Below, one piece after another: positions 44,801-52,439 of a stretch of DNA of 64,000 bases. A model generated the notes under the pieces. That model made no database searches, was not told where the DNA came from, and saw nothing but the letters and a program-made list of their open reading frames with translations. Each line of letters opens with the position of its first letter. Within the stretch, counting starts at the first letter, position 1. A program made the translations under genes and the position numbers. Source of the stretch: Acidimicrobiia bacterium (lineage in GTDB: Bacteria; Actinomycetota; Acidimicrobiia; Spongiisociales; UBA5794); assembly GCA_026985095.1 (NCBI GenBank), contig JALSQW010000066.1, positions 44,788 to 108,787 on the forward strand, written 5' to 3'.

Positions 44801-45204
44801 TGGACCTGGACGACCCGGAACCGGACCCGGGCGAGCTCCTCATCGTCGAACTTGACGACGAAGGCATACCCCTTCGCTTCGGGGAAGCGGATGTTGTAGA
44901 AGGGGCTGACGATCGGCACGATGCTGACCGATCCCGGCGGCAGGTTGGGCGGGGCGCCGACCCGGAGCTTGCCCTTCGCCTCGACGTCGAGGGACTGGCC
45001 GTCCTCGTCGATCAGGCTGATCTCGATCTCGAGGTCGCGGTGCCGCTCCTCGGGTTCGACCTCGGCGACGAGCGCCAGCGTGAGGCTGCGATGGACCACC
45101 GGCACGGACCGGGCCGAGATCGTGTCGAAGCCGCCGCCGAGGAGGAACAGCTTCCCGCCCTGTACCTGTGCTGCGTCGGCGAGCATGGCCGTGGTGAGCC
45201 GCAT
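44797..45204 (-). CDS. DUF6941-like uncharacterised protein
   Basis: The 135-aa protein begins MRLTTAMLADAAQVQGGKLFLLGGGFDTI, a pattern I associate with a small actinobacterial family of unknown function, followed by a beta-rich body. It is co-translated with pgsA (4-nt overlap). No catalytic motif is visible. The gap 45205-45342 holds no gene that I can support. Confidence 0.75.
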   Translation of the reverse strand: MRLTTAMLADAAQVQGGKLFLLGGGFDTISARSVPVVHRSLTLALVAEVEPEERHRDLEIEISLIDEDGQSLDVEAKGKLRVGAPPNLPPGSVSIVPIVSPFYNIRFPEAKGYAFVVKFDDEELARVRFRVVQVQ

Positions 45205-45342
45205 CCCTACTCCTCTCCCTGTGCCGGTCGGCGGATGTTCCGGTCGACGCGATGCGTTGGCGTCCGCCGACGGTCGACTCCCGTACGTTGCGTCATCGCT
45301 GGAACCCTAGTGCGCCGATGCGGTCGGCCGTGACCTCGGGCC

Positions 45343-45714
45343 TCAGGTCGGCATCTCGTTGCGGAGCGGTGCGACGATCTGTTCGAACCGATCGGCGACG
45401 AGCCGTTCGGTGAGGCCCGATCCCGTGCGACCGCCCACCGCCCGTCGCACGACGGCGAAGGCGAGGGCGACGTAGCCGGCGGCGAGGGCGGTCCCGCCCA
45501 TCCACAAGGGCGTGACGGGCGCGATGGTGATACCCGTTCCGACGAGCGAGATCACGGCGATCCATCCGGCGATGCGGCGACCGTAGGTGGCGAGGGGGCC
45601 CCCGAGGACGGGAACGACCGGAGCCCCGGGTATGGGAGGAGGCAGGGCGCGCAGCAACATGCCGATGACGATCCCGGCGAATGCAGCGGTGAAACCCCAG
45701 ATCAGACCCGACAT
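45343..45714 (-). CDS. Uncharacterised membrane protein
   Basis: The 123-aa protein has three to four hydrophobic segments between residues 2 and 90, separated by short loops (a Pro-rich LPPPIPGAPVVP loop). ATG 45714 is the first good start; the frame continues upstream but is antisense to other sequence. Family not recognised. Confidence 0.65.
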   Translation of the reverse strand: MSGLIWGFTAAFAGIVIGMLLRALPPPIPGAPVVPVLGGPLATYGRRIAGWIAVISLVGTGITIAPVTPLWMGGTALAAGYVALAFAVVRRAVGGRTGSGLTERLVADRFEQIVAPLRNEMPT

Positions 45715-45787
45715 GACGAGTGTCCGCTCCCTCGCTCTCGTACTTGTGCCATCGGCGGCGATGGCCGATCGGTTGAGGGCTTTGCGC

Positions 45788-46309
45788 TCACGGCGCCATG
45801 CCGCCGGGTCCGAGGCCGAGCAGGTCGGTGACGGCGAGGGCCGCCTGGTCGTACCGCCGGACCCAGATCTTGCCGTGACCGGGGACACCGAGGCCGTCGA
45901 GCTCGTGAACGAGGTGGTGTCCGAACTCGTGCGCGACGACGCCGGCGAGGGTCGGGGAGCCCACCCGGATGACGGCCCGTTCCCCGAATCGCCTCCCGCG
46001 GTGCGACTCGGCCGCGACGATCTCCTCCTCGCCGTGATGCGCGACGAGCACGGCTCGGGAGACTCCACAGGCGCCGGTGTTGATCCGTCGGCGGCGGTGC
46101 GTCCGTATCTCGGGCGGGGCGACGCCGAACCGGAGGGCCAGGTCCTCCGCCAGGCCGCCGAGTCGATCCGCAGGCACCAGGATCGTGAAGAGCCGGTCGT
46201 GGAGACCGAGCTGGGCACTGAACCGCTCCACCCAGCGGGCATGACGTTGGGTACGCACGGAGAAACCCGCCACGGTGGCGCCGAGCGACGGATGGGGCGG
46301 TGGGGACAT
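45788..46309 (-). CDS. SprT/WLM-like zinc metalloprotein
   Basis: The 173-aa protein has HExxH as HEFGHH (residues 127-132) and a downstream GHGKIWVRRY (144-153), the spacing and HGxxW pattern of SprT-like or YgjP/WLM metallopeptidases. No signal peptide is seen, so it is probably cytoplasmic. The substrate is unknown. ATG 46309; it is divergent from the hydrolase that follows. Confidence 0.7.
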   Translation of the reverse strand: MSPPPHPSLGATVAGFSVRTQRHARWVERFSAQLGLHDRLFTILVPADRLGGLAEDLALRFGVAPPEIRTHRRRRINTGACGVSRAVLVAHHGEEEIVAAESHRGRRFGERAVIRVGSPTLAGVVAHEFGHHLVHELDGLGVPGHGKIWVRRYDQAALAVTDLLGLGPGGMAP

Positions 46310-46396
46310 GGGGCCACGGTAGAGCCCGGCGAGGACAGATCTCACGTCCACGACCCGTCCCCACGGATTCCGGCCGGGGATTCCTACCATCAGCCC

Positions 46397-47260
46397 ATGA
46401 ACGCGAAACGTCTCGTCCTCCCCGCGGTCGCGCTTGGCGCCGGTGTCGCCGCCGCCACCCCGGCGGCGATCCGCCGGGCGTTCGCTCCCCCGCGGCGTGA
46501 GGTCCACCAGACCCCTGCCGACCTGGGGCTCCCCGACGAGCAGGTGTGGCTTCCGGGCGCCCACGATCTCCGTCTCCACGCCTGGTTCATCCCGGCCGGG
46601 GTCGAACCGGCCCCGGCCGTCCTCGCGCTCCACGGATGGGGCGGGAACGCCGCCCACATGCTGCCGCTGGCGCCGGCACTGCACGAGGCCGGCCTCCACG
46701 TGATGGTGATGGATGCCCGCAACCACGGTCTGAGCGAGCACGACACGTTCACGTCGATGCCCCGGTTCGCGGAGGACCTCAGGGTCGCCGTGGACCACCT
46801 CCGTTCCCGCGACGACGTGACCTCGGTGGGGGTGATCGGCCATTCGGTGGGCGCCGCCGCAGCCATCTACGCCGCGGCCGACGGCGCGGACGTCGACGCC
46901 GTCGTCGCGGTGTCGTCCTTCGCCCATCCCGGCGAGCTCATGGAACGCAACTTCACTCTCCCCAAGCCGGTGACCTGGACCCTGCTGCGGATCATCGAAG
47001 CGATGATCGGCCACCGGTACGGCGAGATCGCTCCCCGCAGCCGGATCGGTGACGTCTCGGTGCCCCTGATGCTGGTCCACGGCGATCGGGACGAGGTGGT
47101 GCCGGTCGGTGACTCCGTGGAGCTGCACGAGCTGCTCCCCGACAGTGAGCTGCTGATCGTCGAGGGCGGTGGCCACAGCGACCTCGAGCCCTTCCTGCCG
47201 CACTTCCCGCAGGTCGTCGAGTTCCTGACCGCCAACCTGACGGCAGCCGAGCACCGATAG
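46397..47260 (+). CDS. Alpha/beta hydrolase with N-terminal membrane segment
   Basis: The 287-aa hydrolase has a hydrophobic N-terminus (residues 5-28), HGWGGNAAHM, the nucleophile elbow GHSVGAA, an Asp in HGDRDEVVP and a catalytic His in GGGHSDLEPF. ATG 46397 is chosen because homology begins shortly after it. It is convergent with the monooxygenase operon; the gap 47261-47375 holds no gene. Confidence 0.87.
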   Translation: MNAKRLVLPAVALGAGVAAATPAAIRRAFAPPRREVHQTPADLGLPDEQVWLPGAHDLRLHAWFIPAGVEPAPAVLALHGWGGNAAHMLPLAPALHEAGLHVMVMDARNHGLSEHDTFTSMPRFAEDLRVAVDHLRSRDDVTSVGVIGHSVGAAAAIYAAADGADVDAVVAVSSFAHPGELMERNFTLPKPVTWTLLRIIEAMIGHRYGEIAPRSRIGDVSVPLMLVHGDRDEVVPVGDSVELHELLPDSELLIVEGGGHSDLEPFLPHFPQVVEFLTANLTAAEHR

Positions 47261-47375
47261 CGCTCGCCATCTTCCCGACCACGTTCGGCGACGGCAGGGG
47301 CATCGTCGAGACCGACCCGCACCCGGCACGGGAGTGGTGCTCCATCACGGATCCAGTCGGCGCCCGTTCTCGGGG

Positions 47376-48356
47376 TCAACCGAAACTGTCGAACGCGATC
47401 CGATCGATCCCCACGCCACCGTCCCGTAGGCGCCCCAAGACGGCCTCGACCATCCGCGGCGGCCCAGCCACGTAGTAGCGAGCCGAGGCGAGCGGCGCCA
47501 GCACGTCCACGACAGTCCCGGTTTCGTCCGCGAATCCGCGATCGGGCGACTCGACGACCAATCGGACTCGACCCTCACGGAGCGACTCGATCGCCGCCTT
47601 CAGCTCGTTCGCCGCGACGAGCTCGTCGGCCGACCCGGCGCCGTAGATCACCTCCACGGCCCGCTCGTCCTGCCGGCCTGCGAGCTCCGCGACCATGGCG
47701 AGCATCGGAGCGATGCCCGTCCCGCCCGCCACCATCACGATGGCGTCACGACCATCCCGCACCCACATCCCCCCGTACGGCATCTCAACGCGCACCGAGT
47801 CACCCTCGGCGAGGCGCCACATCGCCGTGCTACCCGGACGGGTGCCGTAACGCTTGTAGATGAACACGATCCGACGCCGACCCTCGCGGAACGGCGATGC
47901 CATCGAGTAGCACCGACGCAGGCGAGGCCCGAGCTCGACGATCGCGTATTGACCCGCTCGGTAGGGCACTGCTCGGTCCAGTTCGATCTCCAACCGGCGC
48001 ACATCGGGGCCGAGGTCGTCGTTGGCGACGACCGTGCCGACGCGGTCTTCCACGGCCAGCCCCTCGGGAGCCGCCTCGGCCACCGATCCCGGATCGAGAA
48101 CGAGATCCGACCGGGGCGTGGTCTGGCACACCAGGATGCGGCGGCGTCGTGCGTCGCGGGGCTTGATCGCGGGCGCGCCGGGGAACAACGTCTCGACCTC
48201 ACCGTCGATCAGGGTCGCCTTGCATGTGCCGCAGCTGCCCCAGCCGCACTCGAACGGCAGCCACACCCCGGCTCGGCGACCGGCGGCGAGGATCCGCTCC
48301 CCGTCGGCGACCAGGAAGCTCTCACCGGTGGACAGCGCCACCGAGTGGGCCGACAT
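47376..48356 (-). CDS. tmoF: Di-iron monooxygenase NADH reductase (TmoF-like)
   Basis: This 326-aa flavin reductase feeds electrons from NADH to the Rieske ferredoxin. The N-terminal plant-type [2Fe-2S] domain has Cys37, Cys42, Cys45 and Cys77. The FAD-binding domain has RRCYSMASP, and the NAD domain has VAGGTGIAPMLAM and a terminal AFDSFG. It is the last gene of the six-gene operon, 3 bp after the beta-subunit gene. Length equals that of toluene-4-monooxygenase TmoF. Confidence 0.93.
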   Translation of the reverse strand: MSAHSVALSTGESFLVADGERILAAGRRAGVWLPFECGWGSCGTCKATLIDGEVETLFPGAPAIKPRDARRRRILVCQTTPRSDLVLDPGSVAEAAPEGLAVEDRVGTVVANDDLGPDVRRLEIELDRAVPYRAGQYAIVELGPRLRRCYSMASPFREGRRRIVFIYKRYGTRPGSTAMWRLAEGDSVRVEMPYGGMWVRDGRDAIVMVAGGTGIAPMLAMVAELAGRQDERAVEVIYGAGSADELVAANELKAAIESLREGRVRLVVESPDRGFADETGTVVDVLAPLASARYYVAGPPRMVEAVLGRLRDGGVGIDRIAFDSFG

Positions 48357-48359
48357 CGG

Positions 48360-49370
48360 TCAGGCCAGGCCGGCGGCGCCGGCGATCTCCCGCTGCCCCT
48401 CTCGCGCCATCTCTCCGAGCTCCTCACCTGCCACGGGCTCAGGAGCTTGCTCGAAGAGCACGCCCATCGCTTCCACCGCGGCGATGGCCTTCGGCGCCCA
48501 CGTGTCGAGCCAACCGTTGACGACGTCGGCAAGCGTCGGGTCCCGTTCGAGCGCGTAGCGAACCAACGCCGTGGTCCACGCCCGACTCCGAGCGGCATCG
48601 CGGTCGAACTCCTCGCAGAGCAACGCCATGAACTCGTCCTCGTTGCGACGCGCAAGATCACGGAGGGCGACATTGACCATCGCATCGAAGGCCGGCTTGA
48701 CCCCGAGGTTGAGCGCGACGAACGCCTCACCCCAGTCGTAGGCGACCAGCATCGTCTCGAGCGTCTCCCGCAGCGGTTGCCACGCCTCGGCGCGCTCCCA
48801 CGGGTCCCGAGCCGTTTCGGTCCGGGCGATCGCGCCGTCCTTGGCGTTGGCGACGACCTGGGTCCAGTAGGCGATCCGCTGGAGGCGCCGCATCTCGTCG
48901 GCCGCCTGGAAATGGGCCGCGTTGGTGATGAAGGACGAAGGAGCCATCTGCCCGACGTACAAGCTCGCCATCTGGAGGACGTGGACCGGGAAACGAAGCG
49001 GCACGATGAGCGCCTTGAAGGTGTCGGTCCATCCTTCGGAATAGGACGCCGCGTGGTCGACCGCCTCGAACCGGTCGACCAGCCCGTCGACGTACAGCTC
49101 GCGCTCGTGCTGGAGCGTGACGTAGTCCTTGTAGGTGAGCTTGGCCGGATCCCGGTAGCCCTCCCAGTCGTCGACGTTGAACGGTGAGCCTTCCCGATGT
49201 TCCAGGTACCACCGGTTGAACGCCATCTCGGGGTCCAGCTCCCAAGGCGCCGGGTCGCGCCGGAAGTGGTAGTGGAACTTCGCGGTGACGGCTTCGTAGG
49301 CCGATGGCTTGCGCTTGACCTCACCGAGAAGGGACCAAGTGCGTGCTTTCCGTCGTCTCATGGTGGTCAT
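48360..49370 (-). CDS. tmoE: Soluble di-iron monooxygenase beta subunit (TmoE-like)
   Basis: This 336-aa hydroxylase beta subunit has the R2-like helical fold without a metal site, supporting the alpha subunit. Family segments RKARTWSLLGEVKRKPSAYEAVT at the start and ANAKDGAIARTETARDPWE near 160 match TmoE/IsoE-type proteins. ATG 49370 is preceded by AGAGGA. It begins 2 bp after the effector gene stop. Confidence 0.92.
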   Translation of the reverse strand: MTTMRRRKARTWSLLGEVKRKPSAYEAVTAKFHYHFRRDPAPWELDPEMAFNRWYLEHREGSPFNVDDWEGYRDPAKLTYKDYVTLQHERELYVDGLVDRFEAVDHAASYSEGWTDTFKALIVPLRFPVHVLQMASLYVGQMAPSSFITNAAHFQAADEMRRLQRIAYWTQVVANAKDGAIARTETARDPWERAEAWQPLRETLETMLVAYDWGEAFVALNLGVKPAFDAMVNVALRDLARRNEDEFMALLCEEFDRDAARSRAWTTALVRYALERDPTLADVVNGWLDTWAPKAIAAVEAMGVLFEQAPEPVAGEELGEMAREGQREIAGAAGLA

Positions 49371-49372
49371 CG

Positions 49373-49678
49373 TCAATCCTCTCGTTCCAGGTACCAGACG
49401 ATGGCGTCGTCGGTCATGCGAATGCGGCCGGCGAACGCCGACAGCGCCGGCTCGATCTCGGAGATGTCGACTTCGTGATCGAGCACCTCCGAGAGGGTCT
49501 TCCGTGTGAGGCGACACTCACCCTGACAGCTCACGCGGATGTACCCGCGCTGGTCGTCGACGAGGATCTCCTTGTCCGGATTGTCGATCTCGATGGCCTC
49601 GATGATGGCGTCGGCCATCTCGGCGTCGGCACCTCTGACCACCGGTCCCACCATCTTGGTCGTTGCGTCGGGTGTCAC
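49373..49678 (-). CDS. tmoD: Monooxygenase effector (coupling) protein (TmoD-like)
   Basis: This 101-aa effector binds the hydroxylase and tunes turnover and regiospecificity. It has VGPVVRGADAEMADAII and GYIRVSCQGECRLTR, typical of TmoD/IsoD. GTG 49678 with GGAG eight bases upstream gives a length near TmoD (103 aa). The longer open frame upstream is antisense noise over the ferredoxin gene. Confidence 0.92.
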   Translation of the reverse strand: MTPDATTKMVGPVVRGADAEMADAIIEAIEIDNPDKEILVDDQRGYIRVSCQGECRLTRKTLSEVLDHEVDISEIEPALSAFAGRIRMTDDAIVWYLERED

Positions 49679-49703
49679 CTCGGTCTCTCCTCTCTGCGTG
49701 CGG

Positions 49704-50072
49704 TCATGATCCGGGGCATCGGTTGTAGTGGCGTTCTCCGTCCTCAGGGACGCCGACGAAGACGACACCGTCATCGACCTTGGTCGGGTACTCGTAGAGC
49801 GCGCACCCGGCCGGGTTGATGCCCACGCCGGAGGACATGTCGAACTCCCACCGGTGCCCACCGCACACCAACACACCGGTGTCCTCGTCCCAGTCCCCGT
49901 CGGCGAGCATCACCTCTTGGTGGGGACAGACGCCCTGATACGCCTTGATGGCGCCGCCGATCAGATGTACGACGAGGACGGGCTCGCCATCGATCTCGAG
50001 GTCGAGGAAGTCGCCTTCCCACAGCTCGTCGATGGCGAAGGCCTCGTGCCATGCCAGGGATGCCACGGTCAC
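49704..50072 (-). CDS. tmoC: Rieske-type ferredoxin (TmoC-like)
   Basis: This 122-aa ferredoxin has both halves of the Rieske centre: Cys49-x-His51 (CPHQ) and Cys70-xx-His73 (CGGHRW). It carries electrons from the reductase to the hydroxylase. A Rieske ferredoxin marks the four-component subgroup and separates this operon from phenol hydroxylase and methane monooxygenase types. The start overlaps the tmoB-like stop. Confidence 0.94.
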   Translation of the reverse strand: MTVASLAWHEAFAIDELWEGDFLDLEIDGEPVLVVHLIGGAIKAYQGVCPHQEVMLADGDWDEDTGVLVCGGHRWEFDMSSGVGINPAGCALYEYPTKVDDGVVFVGVPEDGERHYNRCPGS

Positions 50073-50314
50073 CCGGTGACCGCCTGCAGGACGCCGAGGG
50101 GTGGAACCCCGGCGTCGACGACGGTGACCTCGGGATCGAGCAGCTCGCCTTGGTATTTGATCCGAAGCTCACCGGCTGCCGGAGGCACTCGAACGCCCGC
50201 CGCATGATGGGCGATCTTCTCGGCTACGACCGTCATCGGATCCTCGGTGTCGATGGGGACCAGCAGGACCACGAAGTCGTCCTGATAGATCCCTTGGATC
50301 GGGAACAGTGCCAT
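50069..50314 (-). CDS. tmoB: Monooxygenase gamma subunit (TmoB-like)
   Basis: This 81-aa ubiquitin-like subunit of the hydroxylase begins ALFPIQGIYQDDFVVLLVPID, a strong match to TmoB/IsoB. It completes the (alpha-beta-gamma)2 hydroxylase. The gap to tmoA is 15 bp, with GGAGGAGCGAC upstream of its ATG. Confidence 0.92.
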   Translation of the reverse strand: MALFPIQGIYQDDFVVLLVPIDTEDPMTVVAEKIAHHAAGVRVPPAAGELRIKYQGELLDPEVTVVDAGVPPLGVLQAVTG

Positions 50315-50329
50315 GTCGCTCCTCCTCGC

Positions 50330-51850
50330 TCAGGACGCCGCCGCGCCGGGGGCTTCGAGGCCCTCGTACGCCCAGGCGTAGTTCGTCGCGTCCTGTCCCA
50401 TCTCTTCCGGGCTCAGGCCCATCCACTCCAATGCGCCGGGGATCGTCGGCGGTTGGATCTCGCCGCCCAGGAACCGGTCCACGACCGAGGTGTGTCCAGC
50501 GAACCGGGACGGGTTGAGCTGGAAGATCCACTTGCATGGTTCCGAGCAGAAGACGTACTGCCGGCCTTCGTGGATGTGGATGTGAGGCTCGGGGGACTCC
50601 AACTTGCCTGCCCGGAAGCCCGCCGGCGTGACGACGGGGATCTGGCACATGTTGCAGACCATCGGGAAGGTCTCGGGAAGCGTCTTGGTTTCTTCCCCAC
50701 GCCGGATGTTGTCGCCGATGGTGTCCCAGTAGACGCCGAACGTGTCGTTCCATCCCGGGTACTTCTCTTCGAGCCATTCCCGCTCGGCCGGGGAGACACC
50801 GGCGTCGGGGTTCCACCACACCGTGGGCCTCCAGAACCACACGCCGAGGTGGAGCGCATGGTGGTACCAGTCGAGTTCGGGAAGGAAGTGGCTCTCCCAG
50901 TACCACGACGGTTCGAGGCCGAAGTCGCGGAACTGGTCGAGGAACTGCTTGACGATCCACTCCTGCATGAACTCCTTGAAGGAATGGGAACGATGCTCGA
51001 GAGGCGTGTAGTAGTCCATGGACAGACCGGTGAGGAGCGCGAAGACATGCCACGACCTCCAGAACATGTGATCGACGAGTCGCTGCGCGACGTCGGCGTA
51101 CCCGTTCTCGACGAGGATCCTGACGGTCGGTTCGCCTTGCTGGGCATGCCGGGACTCATCGGTCTGGATCGACGAGATCAGCGCACCGAAATCGAGGTCC
51201 CCGACCTCCATCGCGTCGGCGGCCATGCCGAGGAACTGCAGGTTGGTGAACCCGGTCTCGAAGGTGAAGGTCAACTGGATCGCCGTCGACACGGCGTCGT
51301 TGGCGGTGAACATGTCGTCGAAGAGGTGGCGAGCGGCGATCGCTCCCCACTCGTTGGTGTGAAGCGCCTTGTGCGCCCAGTCCATCCTCGGTTCCTTGTC
51401 GAGGAGCGTGTAGGGGAAGTAGGTCTGGATCTGTCCATGGCGGGTCTCGTCGAGCGTCCCGAACAAGGCCATGTTGCGCCATGCCGCTGCACGCCCGAAG
51501 CGTCCCATGCGCGATTCGCCCAGTCCGGCGAGATACTCGGGAACGGCGATGGCACCGTAGTGCGCGACGATGGCCGACTTCCACCCCGGGTCGAGTTCCT
51601 CGAACATCCGGGATCGGGCGATCACGGAGTTCACCGAGTAGACCGAGGCGTCCTTGCCGTACTGATTGTGGACGTACTCGCGGTAGGAGACCTTGTACGG
51701 CTCGTCCCAGGCCCACCACTTCTCGTTGGGGGTGATGCCGTAGTTGTTCGACATCACTTCGGGGAAGGCCTCGTCTTCGGTGACGTACGACAGGTTCCAG
51801 TTCAGGTCCCTGGCGAGGTCGTACCACTCGGATCGCCTGAGGGCAGGCAT
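50330..51850 (-). CDS. tmoA: Soluble di-iron monooxygenase alpha subunit (toluene/alkene monooxygenase type)
   Basis: The 506-aa catalytic subunit retains every di-iron ligand: Glu105, Glu135/His138 (DETRHGQ), Glu198 (FETGFTN) and Glu232/His235 (DESRHAQQG). These are offset by one from toluene-4-monooxygenase numbering. The active-site Thr202 is kept. Compared with T4MO as I recall it, pocket residues differ at 104 (Pro for Gly103), 107 (Leu for Ala106) and 176 (Leu for Phe175). ATG 51850 has GGGAGGAG upstream. It is the first gene of the operon; toluene, isoprene, alkenes or phenols are possible substrates. Confidence 0.94.
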   Translation of the reverse strand: MPALRRSEWYDLARDLNWNLSYVTEDEAFPEVMSNNYGITPNEKWWAWDEPYKVSYREYVHNQYGKDASVYSVNSVIARSRMFEELDPGWKSAIVAHYGAIAVPEYLAGLGESRMGRFGRAAAWRNMALFGTLDETRHGQIQTYFPYTLLDKEPRMDWAHKALHTNEWGAIAARHLFDDMFTANDAVSTAIQLTFTFETGFTNLQFLGMAADAMEVGDLDFGALISSIQTDESRHAQQGEPTVRILVENGYADVAQRLVDHMFWRSWHVFALLTGLSMDYYTPLEHRSHSFKEFMQEWIVKQFLDQFRDFGLEPSWYWESHFLPELDWYHHALHLGVWFWRPTVWWNPDAGVSPAEREWLEEKYPGWNDTFGVYWDTIGDNIRRGEETKTLPETFPMVCNMCQIPVVTPAGFRAGKLESPEPHIHIHEGRQYVFCSEPCKWIFQLNPSRFAGHTSVVDRFLGGEIQPPTIPGALEWMGLSPEEMGQDATNYAWAYEGLEAPGAAAS

Positions 51851-51862
51851 CGTCTCTCTCCT

Positions 51863-51889
51863 CCCGTTCGGGTCGTTCGACCCTACGGG
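51863..51889. promoter_or_regulatory. Nested inverted repeat upstream of tmoA
   Basis: GGGTCG-TT-CGACCC (51870-51883) is a perfect 14-bp palindrome, flanked by a second arm pair CCCGT/ACGGG. It lies 13-39 bp upstream of the tmoA ATG, between it and any promoter, fitting an operator or a 5'-UTR hairpin. No clear -10/-35 was found in 51890-52067. Confidence 0.45.
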
Positions 51890-52067
51890 CCCGCGAGTCC
51901 CGCCGACAAGAACACTGTTCCTCCATACGGGAAGATCTAGGAAACTTTTCGCGTCCTGTGCGTGTTCGGCACCCTCGCCGGCGCATGTGGCCCCGACCGG
52001 ATCGCTGCGTCGGTCGCCGAATCAGCGCCGCGCCGCGACGGAGAACAGCCGGCGACCGGTCGTCGGC

Positions 52068-52415
52068 TCAGTTGTCGTCCGGCTCGTCGATGCCCATCTC
52101 CCTGAGCAGTCGATCGACGGCCGCCCCACCGACCGACTCGCCGTAGAGGCCGTCGAGCTCAGCGCGCACATGCGCCAACACCTCCGCGTGCTGGCGCTCC
52201 TCGGTCGGGAGGGGCTCACCCTTGATGAGATAGGTCCCGTCGATCCACGCCTTGGTCGTCGGGCCCGCCCACGGCACGAGCACGAGCCACGACCACACGG
52301 CGTTGCTGCGGGTGGCTCCGGTGCGGCGGATCAACCCGAAACACCCGTAGGGCAGACCGATCCAACCGAGATCACCGATCGTCTCCCATCCATCGGGCGT
52401 GGGGATGTCGCTCAT
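52068..52415 (-). CDS. Uncharacterised protein upstream of monooxygenase operon
   Basis: The 115-aa protein contains an LGWIGLPYGCFGLIRRTG stretch, a hydrophobic WSWLVLVPWAGP segment and an acidic helical C-terminus. I do not recognise it. Same strand as tmoA, 217 bp upstream of it. Coding potential is judged from residue composition only. Confidence 0.6.
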   Translation of the reverse strand: MSDIPTPDGWETIGDLGWIGLPYGCFGLIRRTGATRSNAVWSWLVLVPWAGPTTKAWIDGTYLIKGEPLPTEERQHAEVLAHVRAELDGLYGESVGGAAVDRLLREMGIDEPDDN

Positions 52416-52439
52416 GAGGCGCCAGCCTACCGCAGCCGG

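Noticed and set aside
47376..51850. Isoprene degradation cluster (iso genes)
   Set aside because: The monooxygenase subunits would fit, but the glutathione transferase and dehydrogenase genes (isoGHIJ) that define that pathway are not adjacent.
51910..51920. GAACACTGTTC upstream of tmoA as a LexA (SOS) box
   Set aside because: The actinobacterial SOS box is GAAC-N4-GTTC; this has a 3-nt spacer, and an SOS link to this operon is not expected.
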